Assembly (NCBI GenBank): GCA_964612995.1 | Contig: CAZTGE010000196.1 | Span: 1-6,100, forward strand | Reading direction: 5' to 3' | Length of the DNA stretch: 6,100 nucleotides | Source of the DNA: SLQH01 sp964612995 | GTDB lineage: Bacteria; Planctomycetota; UBA11346 | In this document: one piece after another, positions 1 through 6,100 of the stretch | Numbering within the stretch: the stretch's first letter is position 1 | Layout of the letters: the number at the start of each line of letters is the position of its first letter | Notes under the pieces: generated by a model | The model's input: the letters and a program-made list of their open reading frames with translations, nothing else | Databases searched by the model: none | Told to the model about the DNA's origin: nothing | Made by a program: the position numbers and the translations under genes

Positions 1-4
1 CCCC

Positions 5-64
5 TATTCCATTCCCCTGGAAAAGTGCGCATGGTCATGCGCACTTTTCCAGGGGAATGGAATA
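5..64. repeat. Perfect 60-bp palindrome (29-bp arms, 2-nt centre)
   Basis: Arms 5-33 and 36-64 are exact reverse complements, and only the central GT (34-35) is unpaired. The arms contain the core CCTGGAAAAGTGCGCATG and its complement. Pairing ends exactly at 5/64, because 4 and 65 are both C. It lies about 240 bases beyond the stop codon of the large minus-strand gene. No T-run follows the stem in either direction, so it is not a classic intrinsic terminator, although such a stem in RNA could still stabilise a 3' end. Its shape (two copies of one unit facing each other) and the extra tandem copy beside it suggest a transposase-binding end or a cruciform-forming element. The palindrome is directly seen; its function is unknown. 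Confidence 0.95.
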
Positions 65-89
65 CGCACCTTTCCAGGGGAATGGAATA
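40..89. repeat. 25-bp direct tandem repeat, two copies, one mismatch
   Basis: Positions 40-64 and 65-89 are adjacent copies of one 25-bp unit starting CGCAC and ending GGGGAATGGAATA. They differ only at 45 (T) versus 70 (C). The first copy is also the right arm of the palindrome at 5-64, so the unit occurs three times: inverted at 5-29, then forward at 40-64 and 65-89. Multiple short same-orientation repeats inside an element's end are typical of IS21-family insertion sequences, where the transposase binds them, but no istA or istB coding sequence is visible here. The mobile-element reading is therefore inference. Confidence 0.93.
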
Positions 90-303
90 TGGCCGATTTG
101 TTCAACAACGGCCGCAACTGACATTCTCTTCACAGGACGCGGCGCGCTCCGAGGGAATGCCACGCACTGCGTCGACAGATCACAGGGGACCGAAACAACA
201 GTCCTGGGTTGTCAGACCTCCACCGCCGCTGGCCGCCTGCTGCGCCGATGCCCGCCGCGAACGCCACCGCCGCGTGATTTGTGCCTACGCTGTGGCGGCC
301 CCG
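90..303. other. Non-coding stretch without recognisable features
   Basis: This lies between the repeat cluster and the stop codon of the large exported-protein gene. I see no gene, tRNA or convincing terminator. On the minus strand the frame of the upstream gene stays open for about 55 codons after its TGA, but the translation is arginine- and alanine-rich and does not resemble a continuation of the protein. Plus-strand frames through here run antisense into the large gene and show no family signature. Confidence 0.6.
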
Positions 304-3300
304 TCAAAGAGAGGCGACGCCATCGAGCATGAACGAAAACGTATGGGTGACCCCCGTTGGCAAGCCGGTAAACAGGTAGGCGCCATCGACCACCTGCCCC
401 TCGTCGCCACCGGGTTCGACGACGGCACTCAGCGAGGGTACCGTGTCGCCATCGATACGCAGTGAGACCCGGCGTACACCACCACCGTCATCGTCGGCGA
501 TGGTCACCGTCGTCGACGATGGCGCGCCCAGATCGTAGGCATCGCCGTCGTCAGCCAGCACCACCGTTACGGTCTCGTCGCCCTCTGAGAGCGCATCGTC
601 GATGGCGCTCAGGCGGACCTGGACCCGATGCTGGCCGGCCGGGATGACGACGGCGTTCGGCAGCGCGACGAAATCCTCACCAGCACGCGCAAGACCGGCA
701 GAACTCGTGTAGCGCACCACGAGGTCGGCATCGGTGGCACCGTCGCGTCTGAAGGTGAGCCAAGCACCGCCTCCCGCTTCGGGGATCGCCGTCGCGGTGG
801 TGTCGATCGTGACCACCGGGGTCGCAGGACTGTCGGTCCCATCTCGAATTGCCTCGATCGCTGCGACACTCAAAGCGCGATGATACAGGCGCTGGTCGTC
901 CATCTCGCCGGCAAACGTCCGGTCCAGCGATGCCGGGTGGCCACCGAAGCACAGCGGAGCGTCACTCGACAGGTCCTCGGCGTTCCAGTTGTCATCCGCA
1001 AAGATGGTCACCAGTTCGCCGTTGGCATCGGTGGCGTAGAGCCGCATCTGACGGGTGGTGGCGTCATAGGTCACCGCCAGCATGGTCCAGGCATCCTCGG
1101 GCGGCATGTAGCCATCGATGGTCTGGCTGCCGCCGCTGGTGACCAGACGTAAGTTATTGTAATGGTAGCTCAGCGCCACGCCGACGCCGTCGTTGCCCAT
1201 GGTGCTGCGCTTGGCAAAGATCACCGACTGCGCCATCCACGCCGTCGGCTTGACCCAGCCGATCCAGGTGAAGCGATCCGCGATGCGGACCTCCGGGGCA
1301 TCGGGCACCGACACATACTGCTGCGAAGCGGGCTCGAGTACGACGCTGTGGTCCCCCACCGCAGCGTCGTTGCCGAACACGGGTGTGGCGACCGTCGCGC
1401 CGGAGAGAAACGCCCCCAGGTCGTCGACTGCATCGTGTATCGCGGTATCGTGCAGGTCGCCTTCGCAGGCCCAGCGACCACCGGCGTAGATACGTAGCAC
1501 GGCGGTGTTGGAGTAGGGCGACGCGTCAGCGCGCACGCGATAGCAGACGGTCGCAGTCGGCGCCGCCATATCGAAAGCCTCGGTCACGTTCGCGGCCACC
1601 GTCGCCACGACCTGCCAGTGGCGACCGTGGATGTCGTACAGCGCGCGCTCAAGGATGAACCGGGTCTCGTCGGCGCTGCGATCGCTCCACCGCAACGCCA
1701 CCCCGCCGTCAGCCTGACGCACGGCGATGAGATTGCCGGGGGCAGCTGGCGTCGGCGCGGGTAGCGAGCAGCCGGCGCGCCATACATCGTGACCAGATTC
1801 CAGCGCGCCGATGTCCGGCGCGCCATCGCTGACGTCATCGGTGTACGGCGGGATCGCCTCGCCCTGGTCGATGGCGGCCACGGCGGTGGCATGCAGGCGC
1901 AGATCCCCCTGCGAGGGATCGCGCACCAGATCGGCATCGGCCGCTATGAGGTTGGTGCGGAACATCCCCGTACCGGTGCCGTTGAATGACACCGAGGCCT
2001 GGGCGGTCAGGTTGTTGCGCACATCGCAGTCATCGACCTTACCGCCGATGTCATGATCACCGCCACTACCCCAGACGGTGTTGTTGTACACCCGATGGTC
2101 GACACCGTCGTTGAGGTTGATCCCCTGGCGAACGTCCCATACCAGATTGTGGTCCATGACAAAACCGGTGCTGTAGTCCTGGTAGAGCCCATATGACCAG
2201 TCGCCGCCATCCGAGATGATGTTGTGGTCGTAGCGCGTGCCGTTGATCTCTTCATCATGACCGACCGACTTGATGCCGCCGACATCCTCGGTCCACAGGC
2301 CGAAGCCGCTGATGCGGTTGTGGTGGATACGAGATGGTCTGGCCGCCGTGGTCCGGGTCTTCTGGGTGGTGATACCGTCGAAGCCGCAACGCCGCACCGT
2401 ATTGTAGCCGATGTCCATTCCGTAGTTGTAGAATTCGAACCCGGTGGAGATCCCCGCCGCAAGCTGCAGCATGTAGTCGACGCTGTGGACGTGGTTGTTG
2501 GTGACTGCGATGTCGTGACCGATCGCCATGATGCCGTTGCCGGCGGCGTATTCGATGACGCAATCGCGGATGCAGTGATCACTGCCAGAGATGATGACAC
2601 CACTGGCCTGCGACCACTGCCAGTTGTCGCCGCCGCTGCAGTCATGGAAGTGGTTGATGTAGCGGAAGTGCACGCGCTCCACGGTGATGTGATGCGCCTC
2701 GGCGATCGGCCAGCCATGCACACTGCTACGTCCGACTGCGGTCTGGCCGGAGCCGGCGCCATCGTTCCCGGCGTCGAGGTCGGTCGTCAAGGTGGCACCG
2801 ACCACCCTCAGATCCTGCACGGTGATGTGGGCACGCCGATCGAGATCGATGGCGTAGTCGCGACGTTTGATTTCGATGAGGTGATCGGCCGGGTCACCGC
2901 CGTCGGGAAGCCACACGTAGAGCTCGTGCGTGGCGGGGTCGTGATACCACTCGCCCGGCGCGTCGAGCAGCCCACGCAAAGAGCTGAGTCGGTAGATGGC
3001 CCCGGCCTCGAGCTTGTCGCTCTTGGGAAGATCACAGACAATGGTGTCGCCGTCGTGCGCGATCACGCGCCCGTTCTGGAGGAAGCCCCAACCGTGCCCC
3101 CGGTACTGCCACGGCTTGAGGAAGATCTGTGCACCGACGAGGTCGACGTCAACATCAGCGAGGGCGGCATCGCGCAGCGTATAGCGGCTCGCCCAATCGG
3201 GAATGTCGTCATTCGGATCTTCGGTTCCGGGCAATGTGTCGACCAGGGAGTCGACGGTGAACCAGCCGCCATCGAGCGGGTCGAGCGATCCGTGGGGGAC

Positions 3301-3759
3301 GTTCGGCGTCCGCGCCTCGAGCAGCATGCGTCCGTCGCAGAGCAGCTGCTCGGCCTGGTTGAGCTCGGTGCTGAAGCTCGCGGCCAGTCCCGGCACGTTG
3401 TCCAGATCGATGACGTGGATGGCGCCGCTGTGGGTTTGCCAATCCCCCGCGACCACGTCCATGCCGCTTACCACCGCCGTCTCGCCAGCGGCCCCGCGCA
3501 GCACGATCGGGGCGCCATCATTGCCGTCGTTCGCGAACCGGACCCGCTCGCGATAGACTCCCGCCTGAACGATGATGCTGTCGCCGGCCACGGCGAGGGT
3601 GGCTGCGGCCTGGATGGTCCCAAAGGGGTTGCCGGGGCTGCCGTCACCGCCATTCGCGCCGTCATCGACATGCCACTCCTGCGCTGCGAGCAACGGCGCT
3701 ATCAGAATGCCAAAGGCAAGGGCACACAGAAGATGCAAGCGGGGGATGCAGATCGACAT
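304..3759 (-). CDS. Secreted right-handed beta-helix protein with FN3, LamG and Calx-beta domains
   Basis: This is a 1151-residue exported protein, probably carbohydrate-active or adhesive. The ATG at 3759 is chosen because GGAG sits five bases upstream and a signal peptide follows (MSICIPRL, then a hydrophobic run to LLAA, cleavage near 26/27). An in-frame GTG at 3789 would add ten residues but lacks those supports. Domains in order: a DUF1565-like beta-helix start at about 27-110 (GNPFGTIQAAATLAVAGDSI, QAGVYRERV); a segment with LLDAPGEWYHDP and ELYVWLPDGG (about 264-288), common in beta-helix proteins related to glycoside hydrolases; a helix core at about 300-640 with asparagines at 422, 453, 481, 513, 538, 560 and 583 resembling an Asn ladder; PDIGALESG closing it; FN3 at about 673-759; a LamG-like jellyroll at about 795-974 (WIGWVKP); and a Calx-beta domain at about 980-1091 with acidic calcium-type residues (IDDALSEGDETV, IADDD). 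The last 60 residues are unassigned, and no PEP-CTERM or LPXTG-like anchor is visible. Catalytic residues cannot be assigned. The gene lies 128 bases after the anti-sigma gene on the same strand, so it is a plausible target of that regulator. Confidence 0.9.
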   Translation of the reverse strand: MSICIPRLHLLCALAFGILIAPLLAAQEWHVDDGANGGDGSPGNPFGTIQAAATLAVAGDSIIVQAGVYRERVRFANDGNDGAPIVLRGAAGETAVVSGMDVVAGDWQTHSGAIHVIDLDNVPGLAASFSTELNQAEQLLCDGRMLLEARTPNVPHGSLDPLDGGWFTVDSLVDTLPGTEDPNDDIPDWASRYTLRDAALADVDVDLVGAQIFLKPWQYRGHGWGFLQNGRVIAHDGDTIVCDLPKSDKLEAGAIYRLSSLRGLLDAPGEWYHDPATHELYVWLPDGGDPADHLIEIKRRDYAIDLDRRAHITVQDLRVVGATLTTDLDAGNDGAGSGQTAVGRSSVHGWPIAEAHHITVERVHFRYINHFHDCSGGDNWQWSQASGVIISGSDHCIRDCVIEYAAGNGIMAIGHDIAVTNNHVHSVDYMLQLAAGISTGFEFYNYGMDIGYNTVRRCGFDGITTQKTRTTAARPSRIHHNRISGFGLWTEDVGGIKSVGHDEEINGTRYDHNIISDGGDWSYGLYQDYSTGFVMDHNLVWDVRQGINLNDGVDHRVYNNTVWGSGGDHDIGGKVDDCDVRNNLTAQASVSFNGTGTGMFRTNLIAADADLVRDPSQGDLRLHATAVAAIDQGEAIPPYTDDVSDGAPDIGALESGHDVWRAGCSLPAPTPAAPGNLIAVRQADGGVALRWSDRSADETRFILERALYDIHGRHWQVVATVAANVTEAFDMAAPTATVCYRVRADASPYSNTAVLRIYAGGRWACEGDLHDTAIHDAVDDLGAFLSGATVATPVFGNDAAVGDHSVVLEPASQQYVSVPDAPEVRIADRFTWIGWVKPTAWMAQSVIFAKRSTMGNDGVGVALSYHYNNLRLVTSGGSQTIDGYMPPEDAWTMLAVTYDATTRQMRLYATDANGELVTIFADDNWNAEDLSSDAPLCFGGHPASLDRTFAGEMDDQRLYHRALSVAAIEAIRDGTDSPATPVVTIDTTATAIPEAGGGAWLTFRRDGATDADLVVRYTSSAGLARAGEDFVALPNAVVIPAGQHRVQVRLSAIDDALSEGDETVTVVLADDGDAYDLGAPSSTTVTIADDDGGGVRRVSLRIDGDTVPSLSAVVEPGGDEGQVVDGAYLFTGLPTGVTHTFSFMLDGVASL

Positions 3760-3764
3760 GGGGA

Positions 3765-3768
3765 CTCC
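3765..3768 (-). promoter_or_regulatory. Ribosome binding site of the exported beta-helix protein
   Basis: On the minus strand GGAG is followed by TCCCC and then ATG (3759-3757). The five-base spacing is good, and this decides the start in favour of 3759 over the in-frame GTG at 3789. No clear -35/-10 pair was found in the gap 3760-3887. Co-transcription with the anti-sigma gene and an ECF-type promoter both remain open. Confidence 0.75.
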
Positions 3769-3887
3769 ACGGGCTGGGGGCGGTAACACGGCACCCCCAG
3801 TTGTGCCCGGGCCACCCTATCGACCACGATGCCCAGGCGCCGCGCCGCACCTGTGTCACATACGGCTGCGCTCCAACTGCCGTGCCC

Positions 3888-5336
3888 TCAGCCCCCGCCA
3901 CCGTCCAGGCGATCACGACCGGCCAGCCACCGGTGCCGCACCATCTCCGGCGCCAGCGCTCCCGCGCGTATGCTCAGCAGGCCGATGGCACCGAGGTAGG
4001 GTCGCTCCCAGGGCTCTTTGCCGCCGATCTCGTCACCGACGCGCAGGCGCATGTCCTCACTCCAGGCCTCAAAGACGGCACCGACCGCCTGGCGCCGCAA
4101 CGGCACCCCGTCGATGTAGAGAATCTCCTCGTCACCCTCCGCCACCGTCAGCACCACATGCACCCAGCCTTCGTGCATCAAACCACGTTTCGTGGTCCGT
4201 GTTGGCCGGCCGCCGCCCTCGCCATCCTTCACGCTCAAGCGCCACCCCCAACAGAAGTCCTCATTGGGATGATCGCCACCCAGCCCGAGCACGAAGTTGA
4301 CATTCCATCGCGATGCGCTGCAGGTCATGATGCGCGACGGCCCGGTAAGATCGAGACGGGCCGGCTTGACCCAGGCCTCGATGGTCATGCCGCCGGCCGC
4401 CCGCAAGCGGGGCAGCAAGACGCCGATGGTGCCACGGGCATCGAGCCGTGTTGGTCGTTCGAGGACGAAACCGCCGCCGGGGAGTGCGCGCACCGCGCTT
4501 GCATCAGTGGCTACCAGATCGAGGTCGCCCACCGCGTCGATCACCACGCCGCGGCCGGCGTCATAGTCTTGATAGCGCAGCAACTCGCCCAAGGCAGGGG
4601 CGCCCGAATGCACCAGCTCTCCACCACGCACGCTTGCGGTCTCGCCCGCGTCCACCTCAACCGCATCGCCGGTCAACGCGGCAAAACGCACCCGCCCCTC
4701 CTCGACCCGTAAGCAGCTCCCCGCCGATGAATGCTTGAGCACGAAGTGCGTACCGAGCACCGTCGCCTCGGCCTGTGGCGTTCGCACCTGCATCGGCGTG
4801 TCGGCCTGTACGTCGAACTCGCCGTCATGCAGCTGCCATACGTTGTCGGCACCGGGGGCCGCGAACACGCTCGCGGCGCTGACACGTACGATGGTGCCGT
4901 CGCCCCCCTCCAGACGCACAGCACCCTTGGCCCGCAACACCTGTCCGTGCTGGAGCGGCCCACGAACAGCCTGACCATCGGCCAGGGCGACAGCGCTCCC
5001 GTCGGACACGGTGATCGGCTCCGCGCCGGCGCCGATCACCGCCCACAACGCCAACCCCACCAGCATCATCGCGGCCAGCACCCCAGCCAACAGGCGGTAA
5101 TGGAGTCGAGGCCGGCTTTGCGACCGCGCCGCGATGCCCTCCATAACCGTTCCGACTGTAGCCGCAGATGCGGCATGCGCGGCGACCATCGCCAGATGGG
5201 CACGTAGCTGTTCGACCAACTCGCCCTGGCAGCCTGGATCATCCTGCACCGCCGCCAGCAGCTGTCGGGCCCCGGCCGCGTCGAGCGTTCCGGTGCAGAA
5301 CGCCTCAATCAGGACATCGCGCTCAACATCGCTCAC
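3888..5336 (-). CDS. FecR-like transmembrane anti-sigma factor with C-terminal LamG-like domain
   Basis: This 482-residue protein is a probable regulator of the adjacent ECF sigma factor. The N-terminal helical region (about 1-75; VLIEAFCTGTLDAAGARQLL, DDPGCQGELVEQLRAHL) resembles the cytoplasmic part of planctomycete-type FecR proteins. It lacks a zinc-binding anti-sigma His-Cys-Cys motif. One membrane segment follows at about 82-101 (LLAGVLAAMMLVGLALWAVI). The FecR domain is at about 106-235, with WQLHDGEFDV, TPQAEATVLGTHFVLK and LRVEEGRVRF matching the family signature. A LamG/concanavalin-like jellyroll fills about 250-472 (TIEAWVKPARL, GWVHVVLTV, YIDGVPLRR, ending LAPEMVRHRWLAG). The tail is DGGGG. 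The expected topology is N-terminus in the cytoplasm, FecR and LamG outside. The GTG start at 5336 overlaps the sigma stop codon as GTGA and has a strong Shine-Dalgarno sequence, implying translational coupling. Classical FecR proteins sense a TonB-dependent receptor; none is present here, and the LamG domain may be the sensor instead (inference). Confidence 0.9.
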   Translation of the reverse strand: MSDVERDVLIEAFCTGTLDAAGARQLLAAVQDDPGCQGELVEQLRAHLAMVAAHAASAATVGTVMEGIAARSQSRPRLHYRLLAGVLAAMMLVGLALWAVIGAGAEPITVSDGSAVALADGQAVRGPLQHGQVLRAKGAVRLEGGDGTIVRVSAASVFAAPGADNVWQLHDGEFDVQADTPMQVRTPQAEATVLGTHFVLKHSSAGSCLRVEEGRVRFAALTGDAVEVDAGETASVRGGELVHSGAPALGELLRYQDYDAGRGVVIDAVGDLDLVATDASAVRALPGGGFVLERPTRLDARGTIGVLLPRLRAAGGMTIEAWVKPARLDLTGPSRIMTCSASRWNVNFVLGLGGDHPNEDFCWGWRLSVKDGEGGGRPTRTTKRGLMHEGWVHVVLTVAEGDEEILYIDGVPLRRQAVGAVFEAWSEDMRLRVGDEIGGKEPWERPYLGAIGLLSIRAGALAPEMVRHRWLAGRDRLDGGGG

Positions 5337-5917
5337 GGCTTCACCCCCTTCCGGCGCAAACAGCGGCGCAAGGCCGCACGCGCACGGCGCAGAACACCGG
5401 CGATGGCCGCCTCCGTCCGTCGCGTGCCACGGGCGATACCGGCCACCGGCTGCCCATCGCGATAGCGCATATCGAGCAATCGCCGAACCTCAGGGTCCAG
5501 GCCGTGCAGGCACTCCCGCAGGGCCTGCGCCTCCTCATTCACGCCCTCGTCCTCCAAGGCCCCAAGTTGTTGCCGTGCCACCACATCCTGCAATGCGCGG
5601 TGGGCATCGACGCTCCCCCGCGGCATGCGCCGCAATTCCTCGCGCAGGACGTTGCGCGCGATCCCCTTCACCCATGCGGTGGCGCTACGTCGGCTGTCGT
5701 AACGTGCCAGGGCGAAAAAGGCCCGCACCAAGGTCGCCTGCAACACCTCGTCGGTCATCGTCACACAGAGCGAGCGCTGGGCGATGAATACCCGCAACTC
5801 GCGGTGAATCTCCACCACGAAGGCTTCATAGGCAGACCGATCGCCATCTGCGCTCGCGCGCAGCAGTTGCGCCAGCCGTTCCTCGGTCGCACTCCCAAGA
5901 CCATTGTATGCGTGCAC
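5333..5917 (-). CDS. ECF-type RNA polymerase sigma factor
   Basis: This is a sigma-70 family factor of about 194 residues, close to the usual ECF length, that would direct RNA polymerase to a small regulon. Residues here count from the GTG at 5917. Region 2 spans about 28-98 (SAYEAFVVEIHRELRVFIA, TDEVLQATLVRAFFALARYD, AWVKGIARNVLREELRR). Region 4 spans about 131-188 (ALRECLHGLDPEVRRLLDMR, then the helix-turn-helix GQPVAGIARGTRRTEAAI and RRARAALRRCLRR). It resembles the short sigma factors expanded in Rhodopirellula and Verrucomicrobium relatives. The start is uncertain. The frame stays open to a GTG at 5998, but those 27 extra codons are Arg- and Cys-rich and look non-coding. Neither GTG has a clear Shine-Dalgarno sequence. 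The stop overlaps the start of the FecR/LamG gene by four bases, the usual sigma/anti-sigma arrangement. Sigma identity is firm; target promoters are unknown. Confidence 0.88.
   Translation of the reverse strand: MHAYNGLGSATEERLAQLLRASADGDRSAYEAFVVEIHRELRVFIAQRSLCVTMTDEVLQATLVRAFFALARYDSRRSATAWVKGIARNVLREELRRMPRGSVDAHRALQDVVARQQLGALEDEGVNEEAQALRECLHGLDPEVRRLLDMRYRDGQPVAGIARGTRRTEAAIAGVLRRARAALRRCLRRKGVKP
5341..5350 (-). promoter_or_regulatory. Ribosome binding site of the FecR/LamG gene, inside the sigma gene
   Basis: The minus strand reads AAGGGGGTGA, AGCC, GTG. The ten bases match the consensus AAGGAGGTGA with one difference and lie four bases before the GTG start at 5336. They fall within the last codons of the sigma gene. 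With the GTGA start/stop overlap, this supports coupled translation of the two regulators. Confidence 0.8.
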
Positions 5918-5934
5918 GCGATCATGGTGATCGC
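5918..5934. repeat. 7-bp inverted repeat abutting the proposed sigma-gene start
   Basis: GCGATCA (5918-5924) and TGATCGC (5928-5934) are perfect complements around TGG. The element ends directly at the GTG start codon (5917-5915). A further palindrome, GCGTGCACGC (5910-5919), covers that codon. In RNA these could form hairpins over the initiation region, or in DNA they could be an operator. If translation instead begins at 5998, both lie inside the coding sequence. Short palindromes also occur by chance in GC-rich DNA, so the function is speculative. Confidence 0.45.
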
Positions 5935-6045
5935 AACGCTGGGCCGCGCCACGGTCCCGCCGGAGGCAGCGCACGCGTACACCACACGGGGCCAACACGG
6001 CACCATGTGGATGTTCGCTGGTCCTGCTATCTGTGAGGCTCCTAT

Positions 6046-6098
6046 CAGAGGGGGCGCTGCCCCCTCGCGCCTTCGGCGCGTACCCCCACGCGCCTCTG
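6046..6098. repeat. Cluster of nested GC-rich hairpins upstream of the sigma gene
   Basis: Two adjacent perfect hairpins are visible: GAGGGGGC/GCCCCCTC with loop GCT (6048-6066), and CGCGCC/GGCGCG with loop TTC (6066-6080). An outer pair CAGAGG (6046-6051) and CCTCTG (6093-6098) could close the whole into a branched structure, competing partly with the first hairpin. CGCGCC recurs at 89-94 of the last hundred bases (6089-6094) and offers an alternative partner for GGCGCG (6075-6080). No T-run follows on either strand. It could be a REP-like repeat, the 3' structure of a gene beyond the window, or a leader structure of the sigma operon. The window ends here, so its limits are unknown. Confidence 0.6.
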
Positions 6099-6100
6099 TC

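Noticed and set aside
193..212. Possible minus-strand terminator after the large gene (ACAAC/GTTGT stem followed by TTT)
   Set aside because: The stem has only five base pairs, the loop is eight bases and the T-run is three. This is too weak to call.
25..465. Plus-strand frame of 146 codons starting inside the palindrome
   Set aside because: It begins in the repeat and runs antisense into the end of the large gene. It has a proline/arginine-rich, low-quality translation and no ribosome binding site.
2224..3786. 520-codon open frame on the plus strand opposite the beta-helix gene
   Set aside because: It is a mirror frame of a high-GC gene. Its product is a Val/Asp/Ala-rich string with no domain, while the minus-strand frame has a signal peptide, several recognisable domains and a ribosome binding site.
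3862..3883. Hairpin ACGGC/GCCGT between the FecR/LamG gene and the exported-protein gene
   Set aside because: The stem is five base pairs with a 12-base loop and no T-run. It is not convincing as a terminator or attenuator.
3801..4712. 303-codon open frame on the plus strand opposite the FecR/LamG gene
   Set aside because: It is antisense to a well-supported gene and shows no family motif. Its composition follows from the codon bias of the opposite strand.
5902..5940. TTGCGA and TACAAT on the minus strand as a promoter for the sigma gene
   Set aside because: The spacing is 22 bases, too long for a standard promoter, and the TACAAT would lie downstream of the proposed start codon.
5918..5998. 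N-terminal extension of the sigma factor to the GTG at 5998
   Set aside because: The extra 27 codons are Arg/Cys-rich, lie outside the sigma-2 region and have no ribosome binding site. The GTG at 5917 gives a normal ECF length, although this start is not proven either.

Overview
The window is GC-rich and carries three genes, all on the minus strand, plus short repeat structures at both ends. The gene set points to the Planctomycetes-Verrucomicrobia-Lentisphaerae group: an ECF sigma factor of the short type common there, a FecR-like anti-sigma factor with a LamG-type domain on its outer side, and a large secreted beta-helix/FN3/LamG/Calx-beta protein. This placement is inferred from domain architecture only. 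There is no rRNA or other phylogenetic marker in the window.

Layout in the direction of transcription (right to left): (1) 5918-6100 is non-coding, with a cluster of GC-rich hairpins at 6046-6098 and a small inverted repeat touching the likely sigma-factor start. (2) 5333-5917 encodes the ECF sigma factor. (3) 3888-5336 encodes the membrane-anchored FecR/LamG protein. Its GTG start overlaps the sigma stop codon by four bases (GTGA). (4) A 128-base gap with no convincing terminator or promoter follows. (5) 304-3759 encodes the 1151-residue exported protein, with a good ribosome binding site and a signal peptide. (6) 90-303 holds nothing recognisable. (7) 5-89 carries a perfect 29-bp-arm palindrome followed by a one-mismatch tandem copy of its 25-bp unit, possibly the end of a mobile element.

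Working model: the sigma factor and FecR/LamG protein form a translationally coupled transmembrane signalling pair, and the exported protein is a likely target or partner. The sensor's outer part and the exported protein both carry a LamG-like domain. This is the most interesting feature of the window: the sensor may detect the same kind of ligand that the exported protein binds, probably a surface or environmental glycan. That functional link is inference.
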